Shown here: piece after piece, positions 9,469 to 18,466 of the stretch
Layout of the letters: each line of letters starts with the position of its first letter
How positions within the stretch are numbered: the first letter of the stretch is position 1
Origin: Fibrobacteria bacterium
GTDB taxonomy: Bacteria > Fibrobacterota > Fibrobacteria > UBA11236 > JADFYW01
NCBI GenBank assembly: GCA_015232855.1
Contig: JADFYW010000028.1
Location: 1-38,897 of the forward strand
Reading direction: 5' to 3'
DNA length: 38,897 nucleotides
Position numbers and translations under genes: made by a program
The notes under the pieces: generated by a model
The model's database searches: none
The model's input: only the letters and a program-made list of their open reading frames with translations
What the model was told of the DNA's origin: nothing

Positions 9469-12120
9469 CTACGATAAATCAGCAATTGCCGCTTCTAACT
9501 TCTCCGCTTTCTCTTTCTGGGTTGCCAGTTTTTCTTTTTCTTTAGCTATTACATCAGCCGGGGCGTTGTTAACAAATTTTTCGTTCCCCAGTTTTTTTGT
9601 CAGTCCCATCAGGAAATTCTTCGTTTTAGCCAGTTCTTTTTCGAGTTTTGCTTTTTCAGCATCAAAATCCAGGATGCCTTCCAAAGGTACGTATACATGA
9701 CCGCCGGGAATAACCGCGGCTGCTGATTTGGCTGGCTTTTCTCCGCCCACCGAGACCTCAAAACTTTCGAGGTTCTCGAGATTGGTGATAATTTCCAGTT
9801 GGGCATCTGTGAGTCCTGCATCAGAATCAAGGCGTGTGATTGCTTTGAGTTTCTGGGATCTGGGGATAGCATAAGCGCCTCGTATAGAACGGATACTTTC
9901 AACGATATCCTGGGCACGTTCAAAACCGTCTTCCACCTCTTTATCCATCATGTTACGGTCTGATTTTGGCCAGGTAGACACGATAAGCGAAGTATTCATT
10001 CCAAGATTATGCCAGATTTCTTCAGTGATAAAAGGCATAAAGGGATGCAAGAGGTGAATAAGATCTTTAAGTACACTTACGAATACAGAAACAGCCTGTT
10101 GCTTCTCAGGGGAATTCCCTTCGGCTGTAATTACTTTTTTGCGTATCTCAAGATACTTGGAACAAAAGTCGTTCCAGGTGAAATGATAAAGGGCGTTACA
10201 GGCATCCGCAAAGCGGTATTTTTCGAGGGACGTGTCTACCTGCTCTATAATTGAATGCAGGCGCGATACTATCCATTTGTCTGCCAGGTCCATGTTTGCA
10301 AGATCAATATTGATATCTACGCCCTCGGTATGGGGGAGCACAAATCTTACAGCGTTCCAGAGCTTATTTGCAAAGTTCCGGCCCATTTCAAACTTAGTCG
10401 GGGAGAGCTTAATATCCTGGCCCTCGCTGGTGAGGGTGAGGAGAGAAAAACGTACCGCGTCACAGCCATACTGGTTTATCATGTCTATGGGGTCGATACC
10501 GTTCCCTTTGGATTTGGACATACGTTGTCCTTTTTCGTCCAGAATGGTACCATTGATGTATACGGTATGAAAAGGTTCTTTTCCCAGGTACTTTATACCG
10601 GAGAACATCATGCGGGCTACCCAGAAATAGATAATATCCCGGGCCGTAATTAATACATCGGTGGGATAATGATCTTGTAGTAATTCTGTGTTTTCGGGCC
10701 AACCCAGCGTAGAGAAGGGCCAGAGGGCAGATGAAAACCAGGTGTCCAGTACGTCTTCGTCCTGTTCCAGTTTTACGGCGTCTCCGAATTTTTCTTTGGC
10801 CTGTGTTAAAGCTTCTTCTTCTGATCGGGCTACAAAAAATGGGGTATCTTCGGTACGTACATTTTTCGTTTCGCTTATGGCGTACCATACGGGTATCTGA
10901 TGTCCCCACCAGATTTGCCTGGATATGCACCAGTCGCGGAATTGTTCCAGCCAGTCAAAATAAGTTTTGGCATAACGTTCCGGTACAAACCTGGTACGCC
11001 CTTCTTTTACGCTTGCGATAGCGGGCTCTGCGAGCGGTTTCATCTTTACAAACCACTGGCGCATAAGTCTTGGCTCAATAACGTCTCCGGTGCGGTAGCA
11101 ATGGGGGATAGGAGTGTTATGGTCTTCTATAGAATCAAGGAGACCTTCTTTTTTTAAGTCTTCCAGTATGCGTTCCCGGGCCTCAAAACGGTTGAGTCCC
11201 TGATAGGGACCGGCAAGTTCGTTCATGGTGGCGTCAGGGTTCATCACATTAATCTGTTTGAGATCGTGTCTGAGGCCCACTTCAAAATCATGGGCGTCAT
11301 GGGCAGGTGTTATCTTAACTGCGCCGGATCCTTTTTCGGGGTCGGCATGTTCATCGCCTATTATAGGGATGGGTCTGTTCATCAGAGGAAGAATAACGTT
11401 TTTGCCAATGAGGTCCTTATAACGTGGGTCATCGGGATGCACGGCAACGGCTGTGTCGCCCAGCATGGTTTCAGGTCGGGTGGTGGATACCACGATGTAC
11501 TTTTCAGGTTCACCTTCCAGTGGATAGCGCAAGTTCCAAAAATGCCCGGGGGTATCTTTGGTTTCCACTTCTTCGTCTGCAAGAGCAGTTTGTAGTTTGG
11601 GGCACCAGTTGATAAGCCGGGTGCCCGGGTAAATGAGTCCGTCGTTATAGAGGCGTACAAACACTTCTTTTACTGAGTTGGAGAGTCCCTCGTCCATAGT
11701 GAAACGGGTACGACTCCAATCGCAGCTGCAGCCGAGTTTTTTGAGTTGGTTGATGATACGATCGCCGTATTCAGCCTTCCATTCCCATACCTTTTCAATG
11801 AATTTTTCTCTGCCAATTCCCCTTGCGGTCAGTCCTTCTTCGGCAATTTTTCTTTCTACCACCGATTGGGTAGCAATGCCTGCGTGGTCGGTACCTGGCT
11901 GCCAGAGTGCCTTGTATCCCTGGAGTCTCTTCCAGCGAATCAGTACGTCCTGCAGAGTATTGTTGAGTGCGTGTCCCATATGCAGAGCCCCGGTCACATT
12001 GGGGGGAGGGATTACAATAGTGAACGGTTTACCCTCGCCTTTAGGCTGAAAGGATCCTTCTGATTCCCACTGGGAATACCATTTTTCTTCGATTTCTTTG
12101 GGCGAATATATACTTTCCAT
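9469..12120 (-). CDS. valS: Valine--tRNA ligase
   Basis: This class I aminoacyl-tRNA synthetase charges tRNA-Val with valine in the cytoplasm. All hallmarks are visible in 883 residues, a normal bacterial length. The HIGH-type motif HMGH is at 47-50, preceded by PPPNVTG. The KMSKS-type loop RMSKSKGN is near residue 530. A CP1 editing insertion contains the TTRPETMLGDTAVAVHP motif. The tRNA-binding C-terminal coiled coil is rich in Lys and Glu and ends the protein. The start is the ATG at 12120. A 124-base gap with a 40-bp palindrome separates it from the SpoIID-like gene upstream, so it may have its own promoter. No T-box leader was seen in that gap. Confidence 0.98.
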   Translation of the reverse strand: MESIYSPKEIEEKWYSQWESEGSFQPKGEGKPFTIVIPPPNVTGALHMGHALNNTLQDVLIRWKRLQGYKALWQPGTDHAGIATQSVVERKIAEEGLTARGIGREKFIEKVWEWKAEYGDRIINQLKKLGCSCDWSRTRFTMDEGLSNSVKEVFVRLYNDGLIYPGTRLINWCPKLQTALADEEVETKDTPGHFWNLRYPLEGEPEKYIVVSTTRPETMLGDTAVAVHPDDPRYKDLIGKNVILPLMNRPIPIIGDEHADPEKGSGAVKITPAHDAHDFEVGLRHDLKQINVMNPDATMNELAGPYQGLNRFEARERILEDLKKEGLLDSIEDHNTPIPHCYRTGDVIEPRLMRQWFVKMKPLAEPAIASVKEGRTRFVPERYAKTYFDWLEQFRDWCISRQIWWGHQIPVWYAISETKNVRTEDTPFFVARSEEEALTQAKEKFGDAVKLEQDEDVLDTWFSSALWPFSTLGWPENTELLQDHYPTDVLITARDIIYFWVARMMFSGIKYLGKEPFHTVYINGTILDEKGQRMSKSKGNGIDPIDMINQYGCDAVRFSLLTLTSEGQDIKLSPTKFEMGRNFANKLWNAVRFVLPHTEGVDINIDLANMDLADKWIVSRLHSIIEQVDTSLEKYRFADACNALYHFTWNDFCSKYLEIRKKVITAEGNSPEKQQAVSVFVSVLKDLIHLLHPFMPFITEEIWHNLGMNTSLIVSTWPKSDRNMMDKEVEDGFERAQDIVESIRSIRGAYAIPRSQKLKAITRLDSDAGLTDAQLEIITNLENLESFEVSVGGEKPAKSAAAVIPGGHVYVPLEGILDFDAEKAKLEKELAKTKNFLMGLTKKLGNEKFVNNAPADVIAKEKEKLATQKEKAEKLEAAIADLS

Positions 12121-12165
12121 AATAGCAGGTAATTTTACTAAATAATGCCGGAAATGTTAAGGATT

Positions 12166-12205
12166 CCAATTGCAGGCAGAATTCATGAATCCTGCCTGCA
12201 ATTGG
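12166..12205. repeat. 40-bp near-perfect palindrome upstream of valS
   Basis: Two 14-base arms (CCAATTGCAGGCAG and its exact complement) flank an A/C mismatch pair and a central self-complementary ATTCATGAAT. Only one position in each half fails to pair. It lies between the SpoIID-like stop and the valS start, with no T-run on either side. It could act as a stem-loop in the valS leader, a 3' end stabiliser for the upstream operon, or a protein-binding site. Confidence 0.7.
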
Positions 12206-12244
12206 CCGGGTTCCAGTATTCCAACACCTAAATTTTCAATTGCT

Positions 12245-13630
12245 TTATTCTTTCAATTCCCAGCGAGCTAATTCCGCGCTGCGGTAATACGCTTCCAGAA
12301 TATCAATGAAATTCTGCCCTTCCCGGGCCCTGCCCATGGCTCCACGCTGACACATACCGATGCCATGACCGAACCCCCGTCCCCTTATAAGGACCTTGGG
12401 GCCAAAATTTTCTATTTCGAACCATGCACTTAAGAGAATAGGATTTCCTGGCATATCGCGCCTTAAGGCCCAGCGGGTTTTATCTCCCCGAATGTTGATA
12501 ACGCCATTATCGGTTGTGATTTTCAGGTTCTTCACCCGTCCACAGGCAGCTCTTTTGGTGACTTCTAACCCTTTAATACGGGTGAATTTTAACATTTTGT
12601 CTGGCTTTGCCGAGGCAAGATTGATTCGCACAATCTGAGAAAGTTTAGGGAGGCTCCAGCTTTCATGCCAGGTACTGTATTTTGATGCTTTACAGTAGTT
12701 GAGGCCATTGGGGTTTGCATCAGATCGGGTTGATAGATAGTGTTTTGTGCGTTGGCCCCAGACATCATGGATGTTGGCAGTTTTACCTCCGCAGGTGGAG
12801 TGATAAAAGCATTTGGCCAGTTTTGCGTCATAAGTAAGGACAATATTGCTGGTTTCGGAAATGGCCTTATCTGAAATGAACGTTTCTGTTCTCACTCCTT
12901 TGTATACCTGGTCTCGTTGGTCATGGTAGAGATCAAAAGACATATTTTTGTATTGTCCCTGGTGGGCCACCGCATAGGTGCGGGCGGCTACTGCCTGGGC
13001 TTTGAGCGCTTCGAGTATGCCTCGATCGGTTGCCGGCATTTCGCTTGGAAGAACCCCTCGCAGGTAGTTTTCAAGGCCGATAACATTTACCAGGAGGAGA
13101 TGGTTGTTGTTGGTGTGGCTGACCTCAAAATAACCACGGTAAGTGCGGTGCTCAGCTTCTATAATATTGTATTGGTTAAATGACTTTACCTGGATAACGC
13201 CTGATACTGACCCTGGAGATTTACCATCTGCGTATACAATCCTCAGAAGGTTCCCTTGTTTCTGGATGGAAAAATCGCCCTGAACCGTGGCGATTTTGGT
13301 AATCAGGTCACCCTTTTTTTCAAGGAGTTCAACTTTTCCAAAGCTACTGAAGTTGAGTTGATCTTTGTTTGTGCTCAGGGCTATTCTGATAATGCCGGTT
13401 TTATCAGGGAGTTTAATGGACCGCAAGTACTGCAGGCTGACAAGGGAGGTACCGCTTGCCTTACGCTTTTTTTCTTCTTTAAATTTACTTTCACGGTCTT
13501 TGAAATACTTTTCCATCTCCTTGTCTTCTTTTGGAGGAGGAATCGTGGGAGGCGGAGCAACTTCTTCCGATACCTTTGTAGACGTACAGGAAAAAAGAAC
13601 CGTTAGGATAATGAGATAGATAAGTTTCAG
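12245..13630 (-). CDS. SpoIID/LytB-domain lipoprotein, probable CTG start
   Basis: The SpoIID/LytB family includes lytic transglycosylases that cut glycan strands lacking stem peptides; relatives act in sporulation engulfment and in cell division or separation. Family signatures are NVIGLENYLRGVLPSEMP, ALKAQAVAARTYA, YHSTCGGKT and the C-terminal GRGFGHGIGMCQRGAM. The first ATG (13516) would leave a protein with no export signal. The frame stays open upstream and encodes a hydrophobic segment with lipobox LFSC, then a Pro-rich linker. No ATG, GTG or TTG lies between that signal and the upstream stop. A CTG at 13630 overlaps the def stop (CTGA) and has AGGGAG 11 bases upstream. I therefore place the start at CTG 13630, giving 461 residues with the lipid-anchored Cys at 15. 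The family call is firm; the start is an inference. Confidence 0.85.
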   Translation of the reverse strand: MKLIYLIILTVLFSCTSTKVSEEVAPPPTIPPPKEDKEMEKYFKDRESKFKEEKKRKASGTSLVSLQYLRSIKLPDKTGIIRIALSTNKDQLNFSSFGKVELLEKKGDLITKIATVQGDFSIQKQGNLLRIVYADGKSPGSVSGVIQVKSFNQYNIIEAEHRTYRGYFEVSHTNNNHLLLVNVIGLENYLRGVLPSEMPATDRGILEALKAQAVAARTYAVAHQGQYKNMSFDLYHDQRDQVYKGVRTETFISDKAISETSNIVLTYDAKLAKCFYHSTCGGKTANIHDVWGQRTKHYLSTRSDANPNGLNYCKASKYSTWHESWSLPKLSQIVRINLASAKPDKMLKFTRIKGLEVTKRAACGRVKNLKITTDNGVINIRGDKTRWALRRDMPGNPILLSAWFEIENFGPKVLIRGRGFGHGIGMCQRGAMGRAREGQNFIDILEAYYRSAELARWELKE

Positions 13631-14178
13631 CGTGCTTTTGTCTCCCTGGCGAGTTTTTTGAGTTTGCCTGAAAGTAATAATTTGTCTGTTTTACCAATTT
13701 TATCTACAAAGAGAATCCCTTCAAGATGGTCCATTTCGTGTTGGATACAACGTGCAAGAATATCATCAATGTCTTTAAGAACAATTTCATTTCCGTTCTG
13801 GTCAAGGGCTTTAATCGTGATTACCTCAGGGCGTACCACATTTGAATTGATACCGGGAACTGATAAACATCCCTCTTCTTCAGCGCAAGAGCCGGATGAG
13901 TCGATGATTTCCGGGTTAAACAAGATATAGGGGTCTTTTTCATTGTCTTCGACAATTTCATCATCTTCAATGTCATATTCATACCGATTGACATCGACTA
14001 CTATCAGCCTGATGCTGTGACCCACCTGGGGGGCAGCAAGTCCGATACCCGGGGCCTCGTACATGGTATCCAGCATGTCTTTTGCCAGAGTTATTAGTTC
14101 TGGGGTAATGTCCTCAACAGGCTGAGCGGTTTTACGGAGAATCTTATCACCGTAGGTAAGAATTGGAAGTACTGCCAT
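13627..14178 (-). CDS. def: Peptide deformylase
   Basis: This metalloenzyme removes the N-terminal formyl group from nascent proteins. The three family motifs are intact in 183 residues: GIGLAAPQ (44-51), EEGCLSVP (101-108, metal-ligand Cys104) and HEMDH (147-151, the two metal-ligand His plus catalytic Glu). An acidic insertion (about 70-82, DIEDDEIVEDNEKD) between motifs 1 and 2 is a little unusual. It starts 11 bases after the yajC stop, and its TGA overlaps the proposed CTG start of the SpoIID-like gene, so the three genes look like one operon. Confidence 0.97.
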   Translation of the reverse strand: MAVLPILTYGDKILRKTAQPVEDITPELITLAKDMLDTMYEAPGIGLAAPQVGHSIRLIVVDVNRYEYDIEDDEIVEDNEKDPYILFNPEIIDSSGSCAEEEGCLSVPGINSNVVRPEVITIKALDQNGNEIVLKDIDDILARCIQHEMDHLEGILFVDKIGKTDKLLLSGKLKKLARETKAR

Positions 14179-14189
14179 AATACTGAAAA

Positions 14190-14453
14190 TTAGTTATTTT
14201 CGTTTACAACTTTAGCGATTGAAGCTTTGGTAAAGTCTATTTTCATGTTTTCGCCGACTTTGAGAGTGACTCTTGTATCATCTTTCATAGCGTAAATTTC
14301 AGCGTACATACCGGAATTGGTGATGACTTTGTCACCTTTTTTAAGCGCTGCAAGCATCTTTTGATATTCCTTTTTTTCTCTCATTTGGGGACGAATGATA
14401 AAAAGGAAGAAGACGCCGATTAAGAGAACTGGAAAAAGCATACCGAAATCCAT
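14190..14453 (-). CDS. yajC: Preprotein translocase accessory subunit YajC
   Basis: An 87-residue single-pass inner-membrane protein that associates with SecDF and the Sec translocon. The N-terminal transmembrane segment (FPVLLIGVFFLFIIRPQ) is followed by the family signature IRPQMREKKEYQKM and a small domain with KKGDKVITNSGMYAEI. GAGGG lies a short distance before the ATG. It is the first gene of the yajC-def-spoIID-like run. Confidence 0.95.
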   Translation of the reverse strand: MDFGMLFPVLLIGVFFLFIIRPQMREKKEYQKMLAALKKGDKVITNSGMYAEIYAMKDDTRVTLKVGENMKIDFTKASIAKVVNENN

Positions 14454-14759
14454 GATAAACCCTCTGAGTTAAAGTGAAAAACTTAAAAATCGGTGTAAAT
14501 ATACAAAAATTATGATTTAAACTTACATAATCATCTCACTTCCGAAGACAAAGTGACTTTTTTAGTTCACACTGGGAATTTTTAGAAATTTTACCGAATC
14601 TAAGCTTGATTTATGAAGGAGGGTCTGGTGGAGGTTGCAGTAGTTTGTTTGCGGCAGGTCATTCATTTTCCGGCCTGGATGGCATGAGGCCCTTTTCTAT
14701 GAAGAGGTCTCGGATAAGGTTATACCAATTGAAATCAGCAGATAAAAAATAATTATGGT
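14454..14759. other. Intergenic region upstream of yajC
   Basis: This 306-base stretch must hold the yajC promoter; I could not fix -35 and -10 boxes convincingly. On the minus strand, a frame of 43 codons reads out of the end of the 14,760 gene in another register and stops at 14,659. Its composition looks protein-like (for example WYNLIRDLFIEKG), so it may be a remnant of a lost gene. There is no clear terminator for the 14,760 gene. Confidence 0.4.
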
Positions 14760-16223
14760 TTAAAAAATCCAATTGTATGTAAAAGATACATCATCAGACT
14801 GGTAGTCTTCAACCACGTAATACTCATTAAAAGAGTCAAAAATATATTGATACTTTATGTTAATGTATGAATGGGAGAAATATTTTGAAACTCCCAGTTC
14901 TATATATTTGAAAATATCATCAAAAAAACGAGTGTTTCTAAAATACGTGTATTTCCCATCTATATTTAGGGTCCAGGGTAGCCCCAGGCGGGCCTCAGAA
15001 ATTAAGTGCAGCCCCAATCTACCGTTATAGGCGTGGGCCAAAAGTATTTTAGCCTTTATGACACCACTTGGCAACAGGTAACCATGTGTATAGATAATAG
15101 GCGATAATTCGCTCGGCCTGAGTTCTTGCAGAGGGAAATTTGAATAGGCCATTTCAACACTTGATTCATCCTGTTCAAAAAAATTGCTTTTTAAAGCGTA
15201 TGTTCCTCCTACAGTTAGTTGATCAAAAACTCCATATTTTGACCGGAATGAAAAGGTTCTTTCCCCAGTGCCTGGGTTGTCATAATTAAATGTGAGTAGT
15301 ATCTGATGGTGCCCAATATTTGAATTAAAAAACTGGTTGTAATTAGCCGCAATATTTCTAATGGATAATGCTCTTTTTCCAATGAGTAGCCCCATGTTTG
15401 CATGGGTCTTAAAGTTGCTTGTTTCCCTAAAAAAATCGCTGAATATATTATCATATCGCTGAGATATATCAACCTCTGAAAAGAAAAGTTTATATCTGAA
15501 TTTTCCTCCGGTCATCAGCTCAGATGGTTGCCTTTCCCACTCATCAGGTGCTCTGTATTTAAGATGGATATTTAGGTTATCAAGCAGACCATACATGATG
15601 TGTCCATCATAATTTAAATACAATTGGTCTTCATATCGGTGGTAAATTGTAGGAGTGGTATTGAAGCTGATTTGCCCTTTATTTAATAATGGTCCCTGGT
15701 AAAAGGTGAGGTCATAATCATCAGGCTGGATATGTATAACACCATCATTGGAAGTGATGTTATAATTCAGGTTATAATAAAAATCCAGAATGTCAGTTAA
15801 TTTAAAGCCACTAGTCTCCTTGTTAAATATGTTCATTCGTATATCATTAAAATGCAGATATGAACTGAAAAAATGACCGGGAAAAGGTTTGTAACTGCTT
15901 TTTAAATCAATTATACGGAAGTAAGGATGGTTCTCTCCAGGGTTTTTATGATTTACAAAACTGGTGGTGCCGTCAATCTGAAATGATTCTGGTTTTCCCA
16001 GGGAAAATGTGTTTAAACAATTCATAGATTCCCAATGTTCTTCCCTGCTGAATACCGGATACCGAAACCAGCTTGTGTTGTTGTAAAAAGCCGGACGACC
16101 AAGTATGCGGCCTTGGGTAAAGTTTGATGTTAAATAGGAGGAATCTGAGGGTGCCCCAAAGGTTATCAAGGGTGAAAACAGTATATAGAGACAATAAATA
16201 GTTAACAAAAAGAATTTACGCAT
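14760..16223 (-). CDS. Probable outer-membrane beta-barrel protein, unknown function
   Basis: I do not recognise a named family. The 487-residue product starts with a Sec signal peptide (MRKFFLLTIYCLYILFSPLITFG, cleavage near APSDS). The rest is rich in alternating aromatic and polar residues typical of amphipathic beta strands (for example YINIKYQYIF, YEDQLYLNYDGHIMYG). It ends in TYNWIF; a C-terminal Phe is the usual signal for BAM-dependent insertion of outer-membrane barrels. No Shine-Dalgarno sequence is evident before the ATG. A plausible promoter lies about 50 bases upstream. It is monocistronic in this window. Confidence 0.75.
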   Translation of the reverse strand: MRKFFLLTIYCLYILFSPLITFGAPSDSSYLTSNFTQGRILGRPAFYNNTSWFRYPVFSREEHWESMNCLNTFSLGKPESFQIDGTTSFVNHKNPGENHPYFRIIDLKSSYKPFPGHFFSSYLHFNDIRMNIFNKETSGFKLTDILDFYYNLNYNITSNDGVIHIQPDDYDLTFYQGPLLNKGQISFNTTPTIYHRYEDQLYLNYDGHIMYGLLDNLNIHLKYRAPDEWERQPSELMTGGKFRYKLFFSEVDISQRYDNIFSDFFRETSNFKTHANMGLLIGKRALSIRNIAANYNQFFNSNIGHHQILLTFNYDNPGTGERTFSFRSKYGVFDQLTVGGTYALKSNFFEQDESSVEMAYSNFPLQELRPSELSPIIYTHGYLLPSGVIKAKILLAHAYNGRLGLHLISEARLGLPWTLNIDGKYTYFRNTRFFDDIFKYIELGVSKYFSHSYINIKYQYIFDSFNEYYVVEDYQSDDVSFTYNWIF

Positions 16224-16273
16224 TGTTATATAATAGTGGCTCGTTTTAATTTCTTTCCTGATTTTACTAGAGA

Positions 16274-16302
16274 ATATGACTTAAAAATTCAAACTATATC
16301 AA
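16274..16302 (-). promoter_or_regulatory. Candidate sigma70-type promoter for the barrel gene
   Basis: On the minus strand, TTGATA (16302-16297) and TCATAT (16279-16274) are separated by exactly 17 bases and sit about 50 bases upstream of the ATG at 16223. The region is AT-rich, so a chance match is possible. Confidence 0.35.
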
Positions 16303-16385
16303 GTTAATTTAAATTTTTAGTAAACAATTTTAAGAAGTATAATAAATTACACTTTTAGAAAAATACTCTATAGGCTTAGATGAAT

Positions 16386-16414
16386 AAAGCAACAGATTTC
16401 GAATCCGTTGCTTT
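16386..16414 (-). terminator. Hairpin terminator downstream of the 16,652-18,049 gene
   Basis: A 13-bp stem with one mismatch (left arm AAAGCAACAGATT, right arm AATCCGTTGCTTT) closes a 3-base loop. On the minus strand it is followed by a T-rich run, on the plus strand by TTTTGGGG, so it may work in both directions. Its core resembles the anticodon arm of the tRNA-Arg gene 2 kb away. Confidence 0.55.
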
Positions 16415-16447
16415 TGGGGTTAATATCCTATTTGCTAAATAGATTCT

Positions 16448-16603
16448 GTTCAAAATAGCTGGTTTTAACGTCATAGTCATTCCGGCTTGTCCGGAATCAG
16501 ATGTATATGCTAGTTAAAATCAGCGATTTTAGGCCATTTTAACATGCTCCTATGTTAGATTCAAGCCGGAATGACTGGATTGTTAAAATGGTCTATTCTG
16601 AAC
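16448..16603. repeat. MITE-like element with imperfect terminal inverted repeats
   Basis: About 46-base arms pair imperfectly: GTTCAAAATAG ... GTCATTCCGGCTTG on the left, and the complement CAAGCCGGAATGAC ... CTATTCTGAAC on the right. The inner and outer blocks match while the middle varies. A second inverted pair (GTTAAAAT / ATTTTAAC) is nested inside. There is no coding capacity in 156 bp. It resembles small non-autonomous transposable elements or extragenic palindromic repeats. No second copy was noticed in the window. Confidence 0.6.
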
Positions 16604-16651
16604 ACATACTAAATAGTTTCTTTAAACCGGGCACATGTAGAAGGATAGTGA

Positions 16652-18049
16652 CTAAGGGTTTACAACCTTTTTGAAATCAAAAATATAGAGGCCCTGCTGA
16701 TATTTCCCCTCAGACACATTAAAGGTCTGTGCAGTTGCTTGCTGATGACTACCGACTATTTTACCGTCTATTGTGGATACGGTAATATTGTATAGATCAT
16801 TGGAAGGGAAGTATACCGAAGTCTGTGTATGTTTGCCTATGAAACCCAACTGGGAAAAAACAGTTTTGTTCTGCGGAACAGTCTGGTGATGGTTACTTAA
16901 AACTTCTCCTTCAGGAATAAGTTTACGCAGATAAATGTCATCACCATTGCGGACACTTATCACTACTCCGGGACCGGGGATGTCCGCAACAGAAGGTCCG
17001 GTTCTCCATGCAGTCTGGGCATCGTCCGCTTCCGGGTATACTCGTTGCAGGGATGACCATTCTTCATTTTCATATACATAATAACTGGCGAAATTAGTTG
17101 CGGTGTTTTGAAAGACTATGACTATTGCACCGGTAGCTTCATCAATGGCGATGTTCGGATGCATGTCGCCTTCGTGTTTCGTAGGAAGATCTCCCAGATA
17201 TTCTGGATTATCAAAAGAATCTTCTTTTTTTATGGAGCAGAAAATCCCTGAAGGGCCATCTGATTGCCTGCGGAGACTGCTGGCGACTGCAATGGTGCTG
17301 TCTGCGGCAATATCTAAATTTGCGCCTTCGTTCAGGTTTGCCACATCTAGGTTGAGGGCGTTTACTGCTTGACCACCAGATAAATCGGATCCGGCTTCCA
17401 CTGGTCCGATTACTTTCCAATCGGTGCTGGCTGCCTGATAGAGATAATAAAACCCACCGTTTAGTTCTTCAACTTTGGGGAGGGAAGACCAGGTATTGCC
17501 GGTAATCGATTTTAATTCACCCCAGATTCCTTCTGGAGAACGCCACCGGTACATGGCATTGTCAGGGGCCCTGTATTTTGTATTATCAATATTCCATACG
17601 CTAACAAGTATATTGCCATCCTTATCAGCAGCCACATCAGGAACATAGGACCTTTTTTTGTCGGGAAGTTCGCCTGAATCAGAGACCTTTTCAGGGGCAA
17701 TCCACTTACCGTCTTTTATGGTGGTATACCAGGTTGTTGTTCCTGCGCCGGCAAGTCCCTTTTGGTAAACCAGATGCGGAACTCCATTGGGATCAACGAT
17801 AAGTTTTGGGTTGTACATATCAGTGAGGCCCGGTACTACTGTGGTAGCTGTCTCCATTTTATCCGGTGCGGAGCCTTTTTGGTATTTATTGCCCTGGTTA
17901 CTCCTGTAAACTACATGAATTGTTCCGTCGGTATGGGTTGCTACCCAGCCTTGATCGCCAGCACCAAGCTTATGTGCGTCCTCTAAACTGGCCGAAAAAA
18001 TAGGAACAACGAAAATAAGTATTAAAAAACAAATGATTGATCTGTGCAT
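16652..18049 (-). CDS. Secreted propeller-like protein with C-terminal sorting-type domain
   Basis: A 465-residue protein of unknown specific function. The signal peptide (MHRSIICFLILIFVVPIFSA) is followed by repeats such as GTIHVVYRSNQG, NGVPHLVYQKG, DGNILVSVWN and TGAIVIVFQN. These look like BNR/sialidase-type beta-propeller blades, but no Asp-box catalytic set was identified. The last 60 or so residues (YNITVSTIDGKIVG ... GLYIFDFKK) resemble type IX-like or FlgD-type C-terminal domains, consistent with surface export. AAAGGAG sits 7 bases before the ATG. It ends upstream of the MITE-like repeat and the hairpin. Confidence 0.75.
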   Translation of the reverse strand: MHRSIICFLILIFVVPIFSASLEDAHKLGAGDQGWVATHTDGTIHVVYRSNQGNKYQKGSAPDKMETATTVVPGLTDMYNPKLIVDPNGVPHLVYQKGLAGAGTTTWYTTIKDGKWIAPEKVSDSGELPDKKRSYVPDVAADKDGNILVSVWNIDNTKYRAPDNAMYRWRSPEGIWGELKSITGNTWSSLPKVEELNGGFYYLYQAASTDWKVIGPVEAGSDLSGGQAVNALNLDVANLNEGANLDIAADSTIAVASSLRRQSDGPSGIFCSIKKEDSFDNPEYLGDLPTKHEGDMHPNIAIDEATGAIVIVFQNTATNFASYYVYENEEWSSLQRVYPEADDAQTAWRTGPSVADIPGPGVVISVRNGDDIYLRKLIPEGEVLSNHHQTVPQNKTVFSQLGFIGKHTQTSVYFPSNDLYNITVSTIDGKIVGSHQQATAQTFNVSEGKYQQGLYIFDFKKVVNP

Positions 18050-18466
18050 CTATAAACTCCTTTTGGCTTTTTAACAAATTTACCATCCTTCGGGACCCAA
18101 AGACTCATGGCCCAAATTATTGGGTTTCTTTATCTCTTAGCAAATTTAGCGGGAATTTATGAGAAGTCAATAAGTTTAGTTAAAATAAATAATAAAAAAC
18201 TTAATACAGTCATAACAGGTTTGATATAAATAGGTTATGGTTTAGTTTAAGATATGGCTATATTGGATGTTGACGATGAAAAGCTTGCAAAATGTACAAT
18301 TGGTCTACAGAGACGTTTAATGTTAAAATGACGTTGAAGCGGTTTTTAAACTATTAAAAGAGTTTAAAACAGTTTATTATGTTTTTACCAGGCTAAAAGA
18401 AGAGATTAGTTGCTTAAGGACTAGAAATTGCTTAAAAGTTTAAATAAATTGCGTTTTTAATAAGAT
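18050..18466. other. Intergenic region between the secreted protein and tRNA-Arg
   Basis: This 417-base AT-rich gap contains the 5' leader of the minus-strand secreted protein and the upstream region of the plus-strand tRNA. A GC-richer block at about 18,090-18,135 can form short stems (CCCA/TGGG and TCC-TTCG-GGA). No open frame of note and no confident promoter was found. Confidence 0.4.

Noticed and set aside
18090-18135. GGGACCCAAAG-type sequence reminiscent of a c-di-GMP (GEMM) riboswitch core, plus strand
   Set aside because: Only part of one strand of the consensus matches, the required downstream stem and expression platform are missing, and no plus-strand gene follows.
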